From a virus: a DNA stretch of 64,000 bases. A model generated the notes under the pieces. That model ran no database searches and had not been told where the DNA came from. It worked only from the letters and a program-made list of their open reading frames with translations. Positions 19,501 through 28,841 of this stretch are shown in pieces (positions within the stretch are counted from its first letter, which is position 1; each line of letters opens with the position of its first letter). Position numbers and translations under genes: made by a program. The stretch spans positions 35,682 to 99,681 of the IMG/VR virus record IMGVR_UViG_3300043410_001024. One strand, given 5' to 3'.

Positions 19501-19901
19501 CTGTATTTTGTTGACGTTGTCCACGTTGATTGCCATTTAAATCCGGTGGCATATACATCCCAACTACTTGCATTGGCGTCTAAACCTAATGCGGTGGTTG
19601 CAGCTGATGTATGTGTTGATGTACAAATATATAATTTTCCACCATATTTCACTACATCATTTAATCGATAGTATGTATTAATAGTCCAATCTGACATCCA
19701 TGCAGTACCATCAGATACCTGGTTCCATCGTGTTGGAACGTTACTAATATCTGTAGTAAAATCTGCAGAGCTGGTATGCCCAACGATACATACGTATGTT
19801 TTACCACCATTTCTAACAATATCGTCTTTTAAATATGCGGTTGAAGCTGCCCAAGCGCCCTTCCATATAAAACGTATTCTACCTAATTTAAATTCAGCCA
19901 T
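13503..19901 (-). CDS. Giant modular tail fibre A, 2132 aa
   Basis: Residues 1-470 hold about seven repeats of the form W...W..ST.Y..ND.V.YGG..YVC...H.S, like carbohydrate-binding CBM5/12 modules. One repeat is split by a ~65-residue insertion (~347-414). Residues ~525-970 hold helical segments with CERDIGYVIDALVYDL and CARDVRELVNAMKYDL. Residues ~1000-1235 are a beta-helix-like core (IRNLTVQGLSGTLGTAN, FSYYGHIGYLAENGGKIRAT). Residues ~1415-1775 are propeller-like repeats with STNGGTSWTAGG. Residues ~1940-2132 form a conserved C-terminal domain (RLTGHDFLNIGTGN, FFTSTDQDGNFNVGN). It is a clear paralogue of the 2128-aa gene upstream. Sugar binding is inferred from the modules. Confidence 0.85.
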   Translation of the reverse strand: MAEFKLGRIRFIWKGAWAASTAYLKDDIVRNGGKTYVCIVGHTSSADFTTDISNVPTRWNQVSDGTAWMSDWTINTYYRLNDVVKYGGKLYICTSTHTSAATTALGLDANASSWDVYATGFKWQSTWTTSTKYRVNEVVKYGGIVYVCNTNHVSAATATLGLETNIGYWDVYHKGFDYLGQWSGSSVRYKANDLVNFGADVWICTTYHTSSASFIEANWARFIEGLTYENTWSSATTYQPGDIVGYGGYSYISKTINSNAIPSTSTSNWGLFTTGFNFIGDWAAAQSYQVGNVTRLGGYTYVAVLDHTSSSGNTPPNLTYWSRLNSGIKWANVNKSYTAVAGTNVTATGNSATFNVSTVGTSYSVTLNAPGTGYSASTTIKILGTQVGGLSPFNDILITIATISGSAIATITATGYAATWATSTGYVAGDSVSFGANSYICILAHTGATINRPDNDSTGTYWNVLSAGSSTSVLTTTGDIPYMSQSGPARLAVGAAGQILKVSSSLVPSWSYFGVIDQVYYVSPAGVNNPAPDYGVTLDRPWLTVRYATEQVERGALNPNGSYLLARNRSYIQKEVIAWINYQVTNSIAPFAGFSYVQATCERDIGYVIDALVYDLSHGGNARSVAAAQAYVGGTYTQLTNQKTQDVAGYNQMVSVINAVIANTAPGTTYQATVTRVSDSTKTLESGVTTLVTNLVKVITDAITAGVNTNIPAVVNTTYTIFVKTGIYYETLPIIVPANTALVGDELRSSNIRPKSTAIATTDTTYSLAAVTRLSAIISNLVQNLTVTPTSGNALTPVTTRPASNSTVGTAAVALFTNYKDYINYYINSSGSAPSLTGTVTPTATQAYYDAVEVLEANKEFLAQEAVAYTNYTYSTTVSATATNGNITVASSTNFAVGMPVVFSGTVGASGIVVGTVYYVKTSAANVITVAATSGGTALTWSATSGMSFTIKLSYDSTACARDVRELVNAMKYDLVYTGNYRTLLAARYYRRSVQTSVLEDMFYVRNATGIRNLTVQGLSGTLGTANAYGTQRPTAGAYVSLDPGWGTADSRAWITSRSPYIQNVTTFGTACTGLKIDGTLHNGGNRSIVANDFTQIISDGIGVWCTGTNALTELVSVFSYYGHIGYLAENGGKIRATNGNSSYGTYGTVAEGVDSSETALTATVNNRSSQAIISNVVTNAVDKIYRVEYLNAGTGYNTATYSFVGTGYGVTTVGNEFRDNAVYETRLLTNGANYVTTSNTGQAGNTTQITIAATDSAISSAYTGMRIQLNGGAGAGQSGYIVSYNSGSKIALVAKESFPDMTATATTASSDLITVASTSTLTANMPIYFGAALANISANTLYYVKTISSTTQFSISTIAAGTVFDISSDTSSQTVTVHAAGWDHAVSGTSIASALDVTTTYTIEPRIKFSAPAYSATATTITSNAWSSAAYGDINGTYAAVGVTGGAGSSATFTVVRTGVAYAVTLVSGGTGYAIGNTLTIAGTSLGGTATNNITITVTNVVSGTGVINNFTYSGVGAGGKYVAVSETSGTATLVSSDGITWTAGGALTSSAIWQDIKYGVVSGVGTWIARSGNITSYSTNGGTSWTAGGAFTTGTSHAFGSGNGIFVGVAYAGTTNISTNGGVSWTAGGALPVVSANWIAPAYGAGIWVTMALSSTYAAYSTNDGATWTATTISVANWSTVTYGNGRFVAVAPERSAYSFDGITWYDSRHPDSAYKLGYGQGIFAGINYTGAVTSFQTSEDGVFWTSRTIPSSTNSVIVFGNPNNIPRWVLLPQSSTTGYYLNIGTTTRGRVKVANGAISEFRIIEPGSSYGSTPTLTITDPNATTAFTYTVRTGTGVLANPTFTNRGTQYASSTATVTGNGYADMYQIGSYINVSGLTSQPIAGSNVVFAGNSTVYKVVAITNYLSSGGGIAPYNATIQVSPAMTTALAPTHTTAATMRIKYSQVRLTGHDFLNIGTGNIANTNYPGTPNLAVDSTKQTVQFGGGRVFFTSTDQDGNFNVGNLFSVQQSTGVATLNADAFNIAGLNQLTIGSVTLGGTSATITSFSTDPYFTLNSDSIVPTQKAIKSYINSQIGGGGSSLNVNTLTAGTVFVSGNTISTTTGVQINATSKFNFIGGVDGSPLSLSYFLV

Positions 19902-19932
19902 TTAGCTACTCCAAAAATCTTTGTTGTTTTTA

Positions 19933-19940
19933 TATTTATC
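19933..19940 (-). promoter_or_regulatory. Late promoter, GATAAATA
   Basis: GATAAATA on the minus strand, one base from TATAAATA, 31 bp upstream of the ATG of giant fibre A and in the 50-bp gap between the two giant fibre genes. Confidence 0.6.
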
Positions 19941-19951
19941 TGTTATCATAA

Positions 19952-22900
19952 TTACGTCCAGCTTTGCTTAAAATAATTCATTGCTAACATGGTACCAGTA
20001 ACACCGTTTTTGAAATTCATTTTATTGTTAATCTTAACGGCACCAGAGGTAGTTGAACCAATTTTATATGGTCCAATTTGAACAGTACCTGCGGTAAGAA
20101 CTGATGTTTGTGCGTTAGCGCCGCCAGCACTAATCGCTCTAGCAACATATGTTTTAATCGCACGTTCAGTTGGAACAATACTATCACTATTTGCAACAAA
20201 ATAGGAATCAGTTGAAAATTGGGAAATTGATACTTGGTTTACACCAACTTGTACTCCACCTAATGATAAAGATGTTATTCCATTTAAGTTAAATAAATCA
20301 GCTGAAACAGTAACAATACCAGTTGCCTGTTGTACACCAAACAATCCACCAACATTAAAGTTACCATCTTGGTCAGTTGAGGTTACGAATACTCGACCTA
20401 GGTTATTTTCTTGAACTTGCTTAAATGATGCGGCGGTTGTAACATCAACATTTGGATAATTAGTGGTTGTTTTATTACCAGTACCAATTAATAAAAAGTC
20501 ATGACCAGTTAATCTTACTTGGCTGTATTTCTGTCTAATAGATACCGATGTACCGTGAACCGGTGTTAATGCACGATCAATAGCTGGGCTAATCTGAAGT
20601 GTGTATGATGAGAATATATCAGTAGGTGGGGTGAAATTCTTGGTATATCTTGCAAAATTTGATATTCTCAAATTATCCATATAACCAACAAATCCTAAAC
20701 TTGTACCACCGACTCTATCAAGTTTTAATGAGGTGGTTGATAATGCCCCCATACTTCCATATTCTATACCGTTTACAAACACACGAATCGTATTACCATA
20801 TTTAACAACAGCATAATGCGCCCATTGGTTGATGGTATCCGGTATTGTAAACATACCAGTAACATCAGCTAATTGTACCCGCCAAGTTGTACTATTTCCA
20901 TACCATCCGATAGCTTCTGAACCAGCAACTTGGGTAACCATAGTATAACTACCGCCAGCCACAGCTGTTCTTTTTAACCACACCTCCCAAGTAAAATCAC
21001 TAGAAATAGTAATTTGTGTAAATGCAAAATTGCCACCAATCGGTGGGAAATATAAAGATCCCGAACCAGTGTATTTTTCGGCATTACTAACAGTCACTCG
21101 ATCAACAATATTACTCATTGATACTTGCGATAATGAATGATCAAGTAAATCATCGCCAGTTAAAAATAGCACAACATTACTAAAATATGGGTCAGGGGGT
21201 GTTGCCGACACGCTAACGACTTTATATTTTGTTGAATCATTAGCAACCACTAAACTTGAACCCAAACTAGGTTGATAAGTTAGATTACTAACGGTTAAGT
21301 ATTTTGATGTTTGATTTATGTCCGCATACCCACTTCCACCGATAATTTTACAAGTGGTGGTCGATGTTTGATATTTGGACCCACGCGAGATAAACGACGG
21401 GTTGCCTAAAACACCGTTACCCGTGCGACAAGTTAGCACCGCTGCGGTTGTTGCATTTGGATCTGTAATTGTTACCACTGCTGAACCAGCTGTATATCCT
21501 TGCATATAAACTGATGCAACTGTTTGAGATACATTAACCGTGTAACTATTCCCAGCTATACCGGTTGCGGCAGCAGTTTGACTGATATTAATGGTATATC
21601 TTATTCCAGAAATAATTGTCGAAGTTTGGGTAACTGATGCACTTACAGTCCAAGTACTGTTAATACCAGCCCCACTAATATTTGAAACTATATACGTTCC
21701 AGTTGGGATAGCACCGCCGGTGAGTGTCATACCTGCATATATAACCCCGGACGTCATTGCTGATACTGTAAGTGTGGTACCAGATATAGAACCTGTAAAT
21801 ATAGCTGAATCAGAACCAGTAATTGTAGAACCAGACACAATCCCGTTTCCAGATAGTACAAGTCCAGTTGTAATGATTCCACTAGTAATATTTGTAATAG
21901 TTAAACTAAAATTAGATATGAAACCAACGAAAGTTGCACTATTCTGAGCTGTTATTGATGTATTTGCTGAAATATTACCATACGCACCACCCAATAACAT
22001 TCCAACAAGCGGATTGGTTAACGAGCTAACCGATGTTACTGATAACGTTGTTCCGGTAATACTTCCTGTAAATTGTGATATTGACGGATCAGATAGATAT
22101 CCACTACCAGGATTCCATAGTTTAATACCACCAATCTTTCCTGATGCGGTAATTACTCTACCAACAGCTGGGGTTCCCAACGTAATAGCTTGGGTATTAC
22201 CAGTCGTATCAATAACAATGGCGGTTGGTACATTTGAAATAGAACCAATGGCGACATTATTCCATAGGTTATTTGGTAATGTTTGTAATACCCATACAAT
22301 ACCGTCCGTACTGGTTGCTGAATTAACTGAATTAGATATAGCAAAGAACATACCGTGATTATAGGTGATATTCGTCCATGCTGCACTAATAGGCAATGTT
22401 GACGCAACCCATGTAATTCCATCTAATGAGTATACAGCATTGGTTCCACTATTTGCGATTGCAACAAATCTACCGTTACCATATATTAAACTTGCCCAAG
22501 TTGCGGTCGTTGGTAATGTTACTGTGTCCCATGTTATTTCAGTTGCCGAATATGAAACTTGGTTTGTATTCCCAGATGCGAATGAAACATATATACCAGC
22601 ACCATACGCAATAGGACCGCCAGCAACGGATGGTGAACCCAACGCGGTCCATGTTATTCCATTAGTCGATGTAAGCAATTCAGTGGTACTGTTGGTTGAT
22701 GAATATCCTAGTGACTGAATATACGCGGATGCAGATGAACCTATTTCAAGCTGTACACCCCAGAAATATATACCAGATACACCATCTCCTAAAAATCCAT
22801 AATTACCGTTTGACAGATATAATGCAATATAAGTGGCTGTGACATTTAACGTAAAGGTAAAAGAGCATCTATACCAACCATTATCAAGTGGCGTTACCGA

Positions 22901-25900
22901 ATAAGAAAGCGGTGTTCCTTCACCAGGATTAAAGTCCATCGTTGCTGTTAACGACGATAAATTAAAATCAGCAACAACCGAACCATTAACACTCAATCTA
23001 AAACGTTTTGATGCATAATCATCACTTTTTACAAATACCGATGCGGTATATGGGACGTTATCAGTAATAGAATAGTATCCAGATTGAATGTAGTGAGTAG
23101 ATGTAACTGCGGTAGCAACAACTTTATCAGCGGTCATATTACCATCAGGTGCGATAGCAGCATTTGAGACAACCGTGGTCTGTGATAGGGTTGGCCATCT
23201 AGTGGCGTTGGCCAAATCCTCAGATCTTCCTGTTATATTAGTTCTGGTTGCATTAAAACTGACAAATGCAACTTTAGATCCTGCAGCAATAATTGGCGTG
23301 TTTGAACCCGACGGCCGCAACGTTCCACTGGTCCATACCATCCCATCCGTTGAATATCCGTATACATTTCCAGAATTATTGATGGCAACGAATGTGTTAG
23401 ATGCACCCGCAAATGCGACCGTTGGCGAATTGAATCCCACTGTTCCAGTCCCAGTTGCCCACGAACTACCAGTGGTTGAGTATGCCATAACCCCAGAAGC
23501 GATTCCGCCAACCGTGACAAATTTACCATTACCATATGCAATTGCCGAGGTATTAGCAGCAGAACTAGTTGCGGTTAATGTAATTGGTGGTGTTGAGAAA
23601 GTAACACGCGGTTCGATACTGTATACAGTTGTTGAATCCAATACGGATGCAATAGTTGTTCCAGGAATAACATGATCCCATCCAGCAATACCAGTGCTTT
23701 CTTTATAAATAGTTGCAACTTTACTAACAGAATTATATGATTGAATATATCCATATTGTCCCACCCCAGTACCGCTGGTTATAATAATTCTCATACCAAC
23801 GTAATTCGCTGAGGTTCTTTGATCATTGGATGCAATAGTAATAGTTGTTGATGTACCGCTTTGTGCTTGGTTCCCACCAGTAAGGTACCCATTACCACCT
23901 GCACTATATGTGGAACCAGTAACAAATGCTTCGAATATTGCATTATCTCTAAATTCATCAAACAGAACCGATACACCAGTACCAGCACCGCTAAATGTTG
24001 CATATGGCTGCGATTGTAATGAATATCCTTGTCCAGCATTTGAATATTCTAACACTAAAATTTTATCTTGTGCCTGTCCTGCAAAGGATGACGCAACTTG
24101 TGCATTTTGGGTTCTATTGTTAACCGCACCAATTAATGGGCTTTCATTTGGGTCATATCCTTCAGCAACTGTACCGTAAGTACCATAAGAACTATTACCG
24201 TTAGTTGCACGAATTTTCCCACCATTTTCAGACAAGTAACCAATGTGGCCATAATACGAAAATACGGATACCAATTCGGTCAAGGCTCCACTACCGGTAC
24301 ACCAAACACCAATCCCATCACTTAAAATTTGTGTAAAATCGTTTGCAACAACTGAACGATTACCACCATTGTGTAATGTACTATCGACTTTTAAACCAAC
24401 ACATCCTGACCCAAATGTAGATACATTTTGAACATATGGTGATTTCGTGGTAATCCAAACTGATGAATCAGTCGGTCCTGTACCTGGGTCTAAACTAACA
24501 TATGCACCAGCGGTTGGGCGGCTTGTGCCATATGAATTGGCTGCACCTAATGTTCCTGATAAACCAGATAAGGTCATATTTCTAATTCCAGAACCATTTC
24601 TAACATAGAACATATTTGATGTTGTGTATCCACTTGCTGGCTGGACTACTGTGCTTCTAATTTCATCGCCAACTAATTCTAATCCAGCAACCACCGTAAT
24701 TGGTAATATTTCACTGTAAGTACCAGTTTTAATAAACAAGGTTGCACTTGGTACATTTAAACTTGCAATATAATCACACGCATATTTTATTGTTTTAAAC
24801 GGTTGGTCTAAAGTGGTTCCTTTTGTTGTTGCATCGGTACCAGTTGGTGCCACGTAAAATACATTAGAGGTTACACCAAATTTTTCCCAATATGGCAATG
24901 TATTTGATTTATAAGTGGTTCCATCCGCACCTATATGAACTGGAATATATGTACTTTGGTATGTTATCGTGTCACCAGTTGCCGTCATTGGTTCATTAAC
25001 CGCACCACTAATCAATAAATTCCAATATGTGTTAGTCGTATCGGCAATCGGGTTATTACTAGAACTTGAGGTGTGCTTTAAAATACATCTATAGGTCGAT
25101 GTATTATACGAGACTAAATCACCAAGTACATATGTATTATTAGCGAGCCACGCGCCATGCCATTCATTACCGGATATAACTAAAGTCCAAAAGCCAGTAT
25201 TAGTTGTTTCTGTATTTAAATTATCTAAAATACAAACATATAGCTGTCCATTACGTCTTACCACATCACCAACATAATACTGAATGGATGATACCCAATC
25301 CCCTTTAATTCTAAACCCGGTGGTTAATAATGTCCAGTCAGATGGGCTAGCACTCGGAACTGCATCAGTATTATGAGTTTTACTAATATAATTGTAGCCG
25401 CCGTAACCAACGATATCACCGGGAGCATAATTGTATGTTATAATTTCAATAAACTGTATTTGTATCAATGATGCTATAGTTGTTGCATTAATAGTGTTTA
25501 ACCTAATATCAATACCTTCTTCTATTATAAATTTATAGATAGTACCATTGAATTGTACAATATCATTATGTCTATACCATACACTTGGTAACCACTCACT
25601 AGGAGAAAGTGAGGTAGAAGAAAGCCAGGCGTCTCTAAATTTTACACCTGGTACATATAACGTCCAGTTAATTGTTTGAAATGTTGCAATAGAGGTGTGG
25701 TCGGTTGTACATAACCAAATATCAGCACCGTACTTTACAATGTCTTTAGCTTTATAAACAGTTGATGCAGTCCAAGTGTATTTGTAATCTATACCTTGAG
25801 TAACAATTTCCCATCCCCAACTTGGAAACCCAATTAGTGGGTCTGCCTGATGCGTAACTATACATCTATAAATAGTTCCGCCATATCTTGTAATATCGCC

Positions 25901-26338
25901 TTTTTGGTATGCAGTAGTAACCAACCATTCGCCTCTCCAATTATCAGTTTTAAGATAAACTGACCATTTTGATGAATCGGTGGTTAATCCTGAGAGATCA
26001 TCAATATGTGCGGTAGAAGTATGCGAGGTAAGACAAATGTACAAGAAACCATTATATCTAACTATATCACCTTGGTTATAAAACGTCGAAAAATTCCAAC
26101 TACTTTTCCATGCATACCCATCAAACCACAAAGTCCAATATGGTTGGGCGGTATCTGGTTCTGTCAAAGTATTAATATGATTCAAATCTGTGTAAAAATT
26201 TGGGCTAGCGGTGTGACCTACTAAACAAACGTATGATTTCCCACCATAACGAACGATATCGTCTTTTATATATAATGTACTAGCAGTCCAGTCACCTTTC
26301 CAGGTAAATCTTATTCTATCTAATTTAAATTCAGCCAT
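19952..26338 (-). CDS. Giant modular tail fibre B, 2128 aa
   Basis: The same plan as fibre A: N-terminal CBM5/12-like repeats (WKGDWTASTLYIKDDIVRYG and about seven more, to ~470), a beta-helix-like core (~570-780) and a conserved C-terminal domain (~1925-2128, RLTGHDFLLIGTGN, VFVTSTDQDGNFNVGG). It lacks the helical block of fibre A but has two domains not seen there: a carbohydrate-binding-like insert (~1030-1215, beginning NITGRSEDLANATRWP and ending GVQLEIGSSASAYI) placed inside the propeller-like repeats, and a LamG/concanavalin-type domain (~1725-1900, with FTWEVWLKR and VNGIEYGSMG). Fibre B probably has different ligand specificity. Start ATG 26338. Confidence 0.85.
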   Translation of the reverse strand: MAEFKLDRIRFTWKGDWTASTLYIKDDIVRYGGKSYVCLVGHTASPNFYTDLNHINTLTEPDTAQPYWTLWFDGYAWKSSWNFSTFYNQGDIVRYNGFLYICLTSHTSTAHIDDLSGLTTDSSKWSVYLKTDNWRGEWLVTTAYQKGDITRYGGTIYRCIVTHQADPLIGFPSWGWEIVTQGIDYKYTWTASTVYKAKDIVKYGADIWLCTTDHTSIATFQTINWTLYVPGVKFRDAWLSSTSLSPSEWLPSVWYRHNDIVQFNGTIYKFIIEEGIDIRLNTINATTIASLIQIQFIEIITYNYAPGDIVGYGGYNYISKTHNTDAVPSASPSDWTLLTTGFRIKGDWVSSIQYYVGDVVRRNGQLYVCILDNLNTETTNTGFWTLVISGNEWHGAWLANNTYVLGDLVSYNTSTYRCILKHTSSSSNNPIADTTNTYWNLLISGAVNEPMTATGDTITYQSTYIPVHIGADGTTYKSNTLPYWEKFGVTSNVFYVAPTGTDATTKGTTLDQPFKTIKYACDYIASLNVPSATLFIKTGTYSEILPITVVAGLELVGDEIRSTVVQPASGYTTSNMFYVRNGSGIRNMTLSGLSGTLGAANSYGTSRPTAGAYVSLDPGTGPTDSSVWITTKSPYVQNVSTFGSGCVGLKVDSTLHNGGNRSVVANDFTQILSDGIGVWCTGSGALTELVSVFSYYGHIGYLSENGGKIRATNGNSSYGTYGTVAEGYDPNESPLIGAVNNRTQNAQVASSFAGQAQDKILVLEYSNAGQGYSLQSQPYATFSGAGTGVSVLFDEFRDNAIFEAFVTGSTYSAGGNGYLTGGNQAQSGTSTTITIASNDQRTSANYVGMRIIITSGTGVGQYGYIQSYNSVSKVATIYKESTGIAGWDHVIPGTTIASVLDSTTVYSIEPRVTFSTPPITLTATSSAANTSAIAYGNGKFVTVGGIASGVMAYSTTGSSWATGTGTVGFNSPTVAFAGASNTFVAINNSGNVYGYSTDGMVWTSGTLRPSGSNTPIIAAGSKVAFVSFNATRTNITGRSEDLANATRWPTLSQTTVVSNAAIAPDGNMTADKVVATAVTSTHYIQSGYYSITDNVPYTASVFVKSDDYASKRFRLSVNGSVVADFNLSSLTATMDFNPGEGTPLSYSVTPLDNGWYRCSFTFTLNVTATYIALYLSNGNYGFLGDGVSGIYFWGVQLEIGSSASAYIQSLGYSSTNSTTELLTSTNGITWTALGSPSVAGGPIAYGAGIYVSFASGNTNQVSYSATEITWDTVTLPTTATWASLIYGNGRFVAIANSGTNAVYSLDGITWVASTLPISAAWTNITYNHGMFFAISNSVNSATSTDGIVWVLQTLPNNLWNNVAIGSISNVPTAIVIDTTGNTQAITLGTPAVGRVITASGKIGGIKLWNPGSGYLSDPSISQFTGSITGTTLSVTSVSSLTNPLVGMLLGGAYGNISANTSITAQNSATFVGFISNFSLTITNITSGIITTGLVLSGNGIVSGSTITGSDSAIFTGSISGTTLTVSAMTSGVIYAGMTLTGGAIPTGTYIVSNISGAGINSTWTVSASVTQTSTIISGIRYTINISQTAAATGIAGNSYTVNVSQTVASVYMQGYTAGSAVVTITDPNATTAAVLTCRTGNGVLGNPSFISRGSKYQTSTTTCKIIGGSGYADINQTSKYLTVSNLTYQPSLGSSLVVANDSTKYKVVSVSATPPDPYFSNVVLFLTGDDLLDHSLSQVSMSNIVDRVTVSNAEKYTGSGSLYFPPIGGNFAFTQITISSDFTWEVWLKRTAVAGGSYTMVTQVAGSEAIGWYGNSTTWRVQLADVTGMFTIPDTINQWAHYAVVKYGNTIRVFVNGIEYGSMGALSTTSLKLDRVGGTSLGFVGYMDNLRISNFARYTKNFTPPTDIFSSYTLQISPAIDRALTPVHGTSVSIRQKYSQVRLTGHDFLLIGTGNKTTTNYPNVDVTTAASFKQVQENNLGRVFVTSTDQDGNFNVGGLFGVQQATGIVTVSADLFNLNGITSLSLGGVQVGVNQVSISQFSTDSYFVANSDSIVPTERAIKTYVARAISAGGANAQTSVLTAGTVQIGPYKIGSTTSGAVKINNKMNFKNGVTGTMLAMNYFKQSWT

Positions 26339-26349
26339 GTATTATCTCA

Positions 26350-26706
26350 TTATATTCCACTTGGGTACTGATATTTCATATCAGTACGTATTACTAAATT
26401 TCCAGAACTGTCAATATAGTAATATATGTTTCTGTCATCCCAACGATATTGTTCATAATTTAAATTTTCATATGTTAAATTATGATATACGTCTCTACCT
26501 TCAAAAAAATCAACACCAGTTTCAAACTCGGTGAAATTATCGGCTGGGTCACCTTCATTGTTAATTGTAATCGAATCAACTCTGCTTAATTGATTGATTT
26601 TAGCTAGGTAAAGTTCACCATCATCAGTTCTGCGAAATGCATAAAGGTAGTTAGGACTATCCCCTTTCAAATCTGATTTTTCATTACCTAAAAAATAATT
26701 ACTCAT
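26350..26706 (-). CDS. Hypothetical protein, 118 aa
   Basis: Start ATG 26706 (MSNYFLGNEK) is preferred because it has AAGGATA upstream, while an earlier TTG would overlap the previous gene by 17 bp. The protein is acidic and rich in Tyr, Asp and Asn (YAFRRTDDGELYLAKI, then RWDDRNIYYYIDSSGNL). A short hairpin-type beta protein is likely. From memory, similar small proteins accompany virion genes in cyanophage-like genomes. It sits between fibre B and a small beta protein and probably belongs to the virion. No family recognised. Confidence 0.6.
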   Translation of the reverse strand: MSNYFLGNEKSDLKGDSPNYLYAFRRTDDGELYLAKINQLSRVDSITINNEGDPADNFTEFETGVDFFEGRDVYHNLTYENLNYEQYRWDDRNIYYYIDSSGNLVIRTDMKYQYPSGI

Positions 26707-26716
26707 TGTATTATCC

Positions 26717-27046
26717 TTATACGATTTCAGCATAACTGATAATTACATCAACACTTGATGTGGTATCACTTACGATTTTGAATAGACAGTTTTCTGCTAT
26801 CACTAGTTTTTCACCATTAGTAACAAGTTTTGCACTATTATATGGTGATATTTTTAATTGTTTTATAAAATATACTTCATTTAAACTTGGATCAACCATA
26901 GTTACGTCGATGAATACATCATCATCGGTAACATTTGCAACGTTGCATCCAATCACGGTATATCTGGTAATTCCAGTTGGGCTTAATAATGTAACTGCCG
27001 ATGTCCCAATTGATTTTTGTATTTTTGTTCTTAAAAAAGTTGCCAT
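26717..27046 (-). CDS. Small virion-type protein, 109 aa
   Basis: MATFLRTKIQKSIGTS, then alternating strands with YTVIGCNVANVTDDDVFI, IKQLKISPYNSAKL and a final ISYAEIV. It has the same strand order as the 106-aa (13117) and 115-aa (31827) proteins: short N terminus, xxGCNV or xICN strand, proline turn, and a final strand. It lies four bases after the 596-aa fibre gene, so it is in the same operon. Probable small beta-sandwich virion protein; the specific role is unknown. Confidence 0.6.
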   Translation of the reverse strand: MATFLRTKIQKSIGTSAVTLLSPTGITRYTVIGCNVANVTDDDVFIDVTMVDPSLNEVYFIKQLKISPYNSAKLVTNGEKLVIAENCLFKIVSDTTSSVDVIISYAEIV

Positions 27047-27050
27047 TTTG

Positions 27051-28841
27051 TTATCCGAAAATTAGTGCCGATGCTAATCCCATGTCTTCGGCGGTTGAAG
27101 CGGATATCCCGCCAGAGTTACCAGCAATACTAATCCATGAAACACCATCAAATATTTCAACCATCACCGATTGGGTATTGAAACGTATCATTCCAGTTTC
27201 AGTTACGGTTGGCCGATCATGTAAAGTATCACCACTTGGTATCACCACCCCGTTCACCCCAGTAAATTTTACATATCCAGTACCAGTTTGTAAAAATTCT
27301 GTGATAGCATTTGATGCAACATTAGTTATTGTGTTGGTGTTAACGGCTAGATTTCCAAATCTAACTCTACCAGTACCAGTCGTGGTTAAATTTATATCAG
27401 TGTTAGTTGCAATGGTACTAATGGTATTACCATTAATGTCCAAACTAGATGTTTGTATTTTTTGTGCAAACAATTTTGTACTATCAATAGTCGCGGTTAA
27501 GTTATTATTTGCATAAAAATATAAGGTATTATCATTTGCACCAGGGGTTGCTTCGGCTAATATTCTAGTATTACCACTATTATCAATTACCCCACTTAGT
27601 TGTAACCAATATCCATTATTATACCCTTCATATCTTGATAAGGTGGTATTATAGCGTATCATACCATTAGCTGGTGTCAATGGGCGTTGGACGGTCGTGC
27701 CAACTGGTATTGTTATACTGCGAGTACTGTTTATTACAACACCACCAGTTCCCTGTGTGGTTAATGTGATATTAGTATCAGTTGCAATACTTTGAATAGT
27801 ATTGTCCTGAACTTTTAATCCTTCTATTATTACGTTACCAGTACCATTTGCATATAATTCTAAATCAGTATTAGTTGGTGTGGTGTATATCGAATTACCA
27901 GTTATTGTTATTTGTGGTAATTGTAAATACCCGGTAGCTGTTATGTTGCCAGTAACGGTAGCAGTGCCACTAGTGGTGAAATTACCAGTTTGGTTAATGT
28001 TACCAGTTTGGCCGATATTTCCAGTTATGTTGACACTTTTTAATGATGAGGTACCAGTTGTTACGGTTAAGTCATTTGTTACAGTAAGACTTTGATCGAT
28101 TTGTACATTGTTACTAGGTATATAAATCCGGCCAGTACCATTGGCAATAAGTTGTAAATCATCATTTGCGTTGGTGGTACTAATCGTGTTACTGTCAATC
28201 ACCAATGTATCAACTTCAGCACGACTTACATAAACATTATTCCATCTATAAGTTGGGGTTCCCAAATCATAAGTTGCAGTAACTGATGGCACAATATCAC
28301 TGTTAATACCAGCCACAAACGTAACGGTGTCACTAGATTGATCGCCGATTGTAATGTTACCACCAATATGAACGTCGCCTGAAACATCCAAATTTCCAGT
28401 TGTGTATAAGTTTCCATTTACCAAGACTGGGGCATTTACAATAACAGTACCAGTCCCAGATGTACCCATAGTTAAATCTGAATTAGTGACAGTTGTCTGA
28501 ATTGCATTAGTTGAAATCTGTAAGTTATCATTTACTTTTAGTAAACTTTGATATACAACTGGATTCGGGGACGAAGGTGAAAATACAATAGTACTATCAG
28601 TACTAGAAATAACATTTGTCGCAAAGTTAAATGTTGCGATAGTTGATTGGGACGTGGCTTGGATATTTGTTGAGCGAGTGGTCCCGTTAATGGTTAAGTC
28701 ATTACTTGGGGTCGTTGTTTTTATGCCCACACGACCATTTTTAACATCTAAATATAATAAGTCGGTCTCAAAAGCAAGATCAATCCCATCCCTTAACAGG
28801 TTTGCTTTCAAGAGCGGACCTGAAATTCGACCAACGGCCAT
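27051..28841 (-). CDS. Tail fibre-like structural protein, 596 aa
   Basis: The N terminus MAVGRISGPLLKANLLRDGIDLAFETDLLYLDV is shared almost word for word with the neighbouring 604-aa protein, so the two are tandem paralogues. The middle is a fibre shaft with repeats of ISTxxTNTDLxLxxxGTGxVxI. Two modules of the type IPVGTTVQRP...GMIRYNT...EGYxxGxW, a known phage fibre motif, occur at ~385 and ~545. The C terminus is short and acidic (STAEDMGLASALIFG). It has a late promoter (28943-28950) and a leader of about 100 nt. No enzyme motif. Confidence 0.75.
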   Translation of the reverse strand: MAVGRISGPLLKANLLRDGIDLAFETDLLYLDVKNGRVGIKTTTPSNDLTINGTTRSTNIQATSQSTIATFNFATNVISSTDSTIVFSPSSPNPVVYQSLLKVNDNLQISTNAIQTTVTNSDLTMGTSGTGTVIVNAPVLVNGNLYTTGNLDVSGDVHIGGNITIGDQSSDTVTFVAGINSDIVPSVTATYDLGTPTYRWNNVYVSRAEVDTLVIDSNTISTTNANDDLQLIANGTGRIYIPSNNVQIDQSLTVTNDLTVTTGTSSLKSVNITGNIGQTGNINQTGNFTTSGTATVTGNITATGYLQLPQITITGNSIYTTPTNTDLELYANGTGNVIIEGLKVQDNTIQSIATDTNITLTTQGTGGVVINSTRSITIPVGTTVQRPLTPANGMIRYNTTLSRYEGYNNGYWLQLSGVIDNSGNTRILAEATPGANDNTLYFYANNNLTATIDSTKLFAQKIQTSSLDINGNTISTIATNTDINLTTTGTGRVRFGNLAVNTNTITNVASNAITEFLQTGTGYVKFTGVNGVVIPSGDTLHDRPTVTETGMIRFNTQSVMVEIFDGVSWISIAGNSGGISASTAEDMGLASALIFG

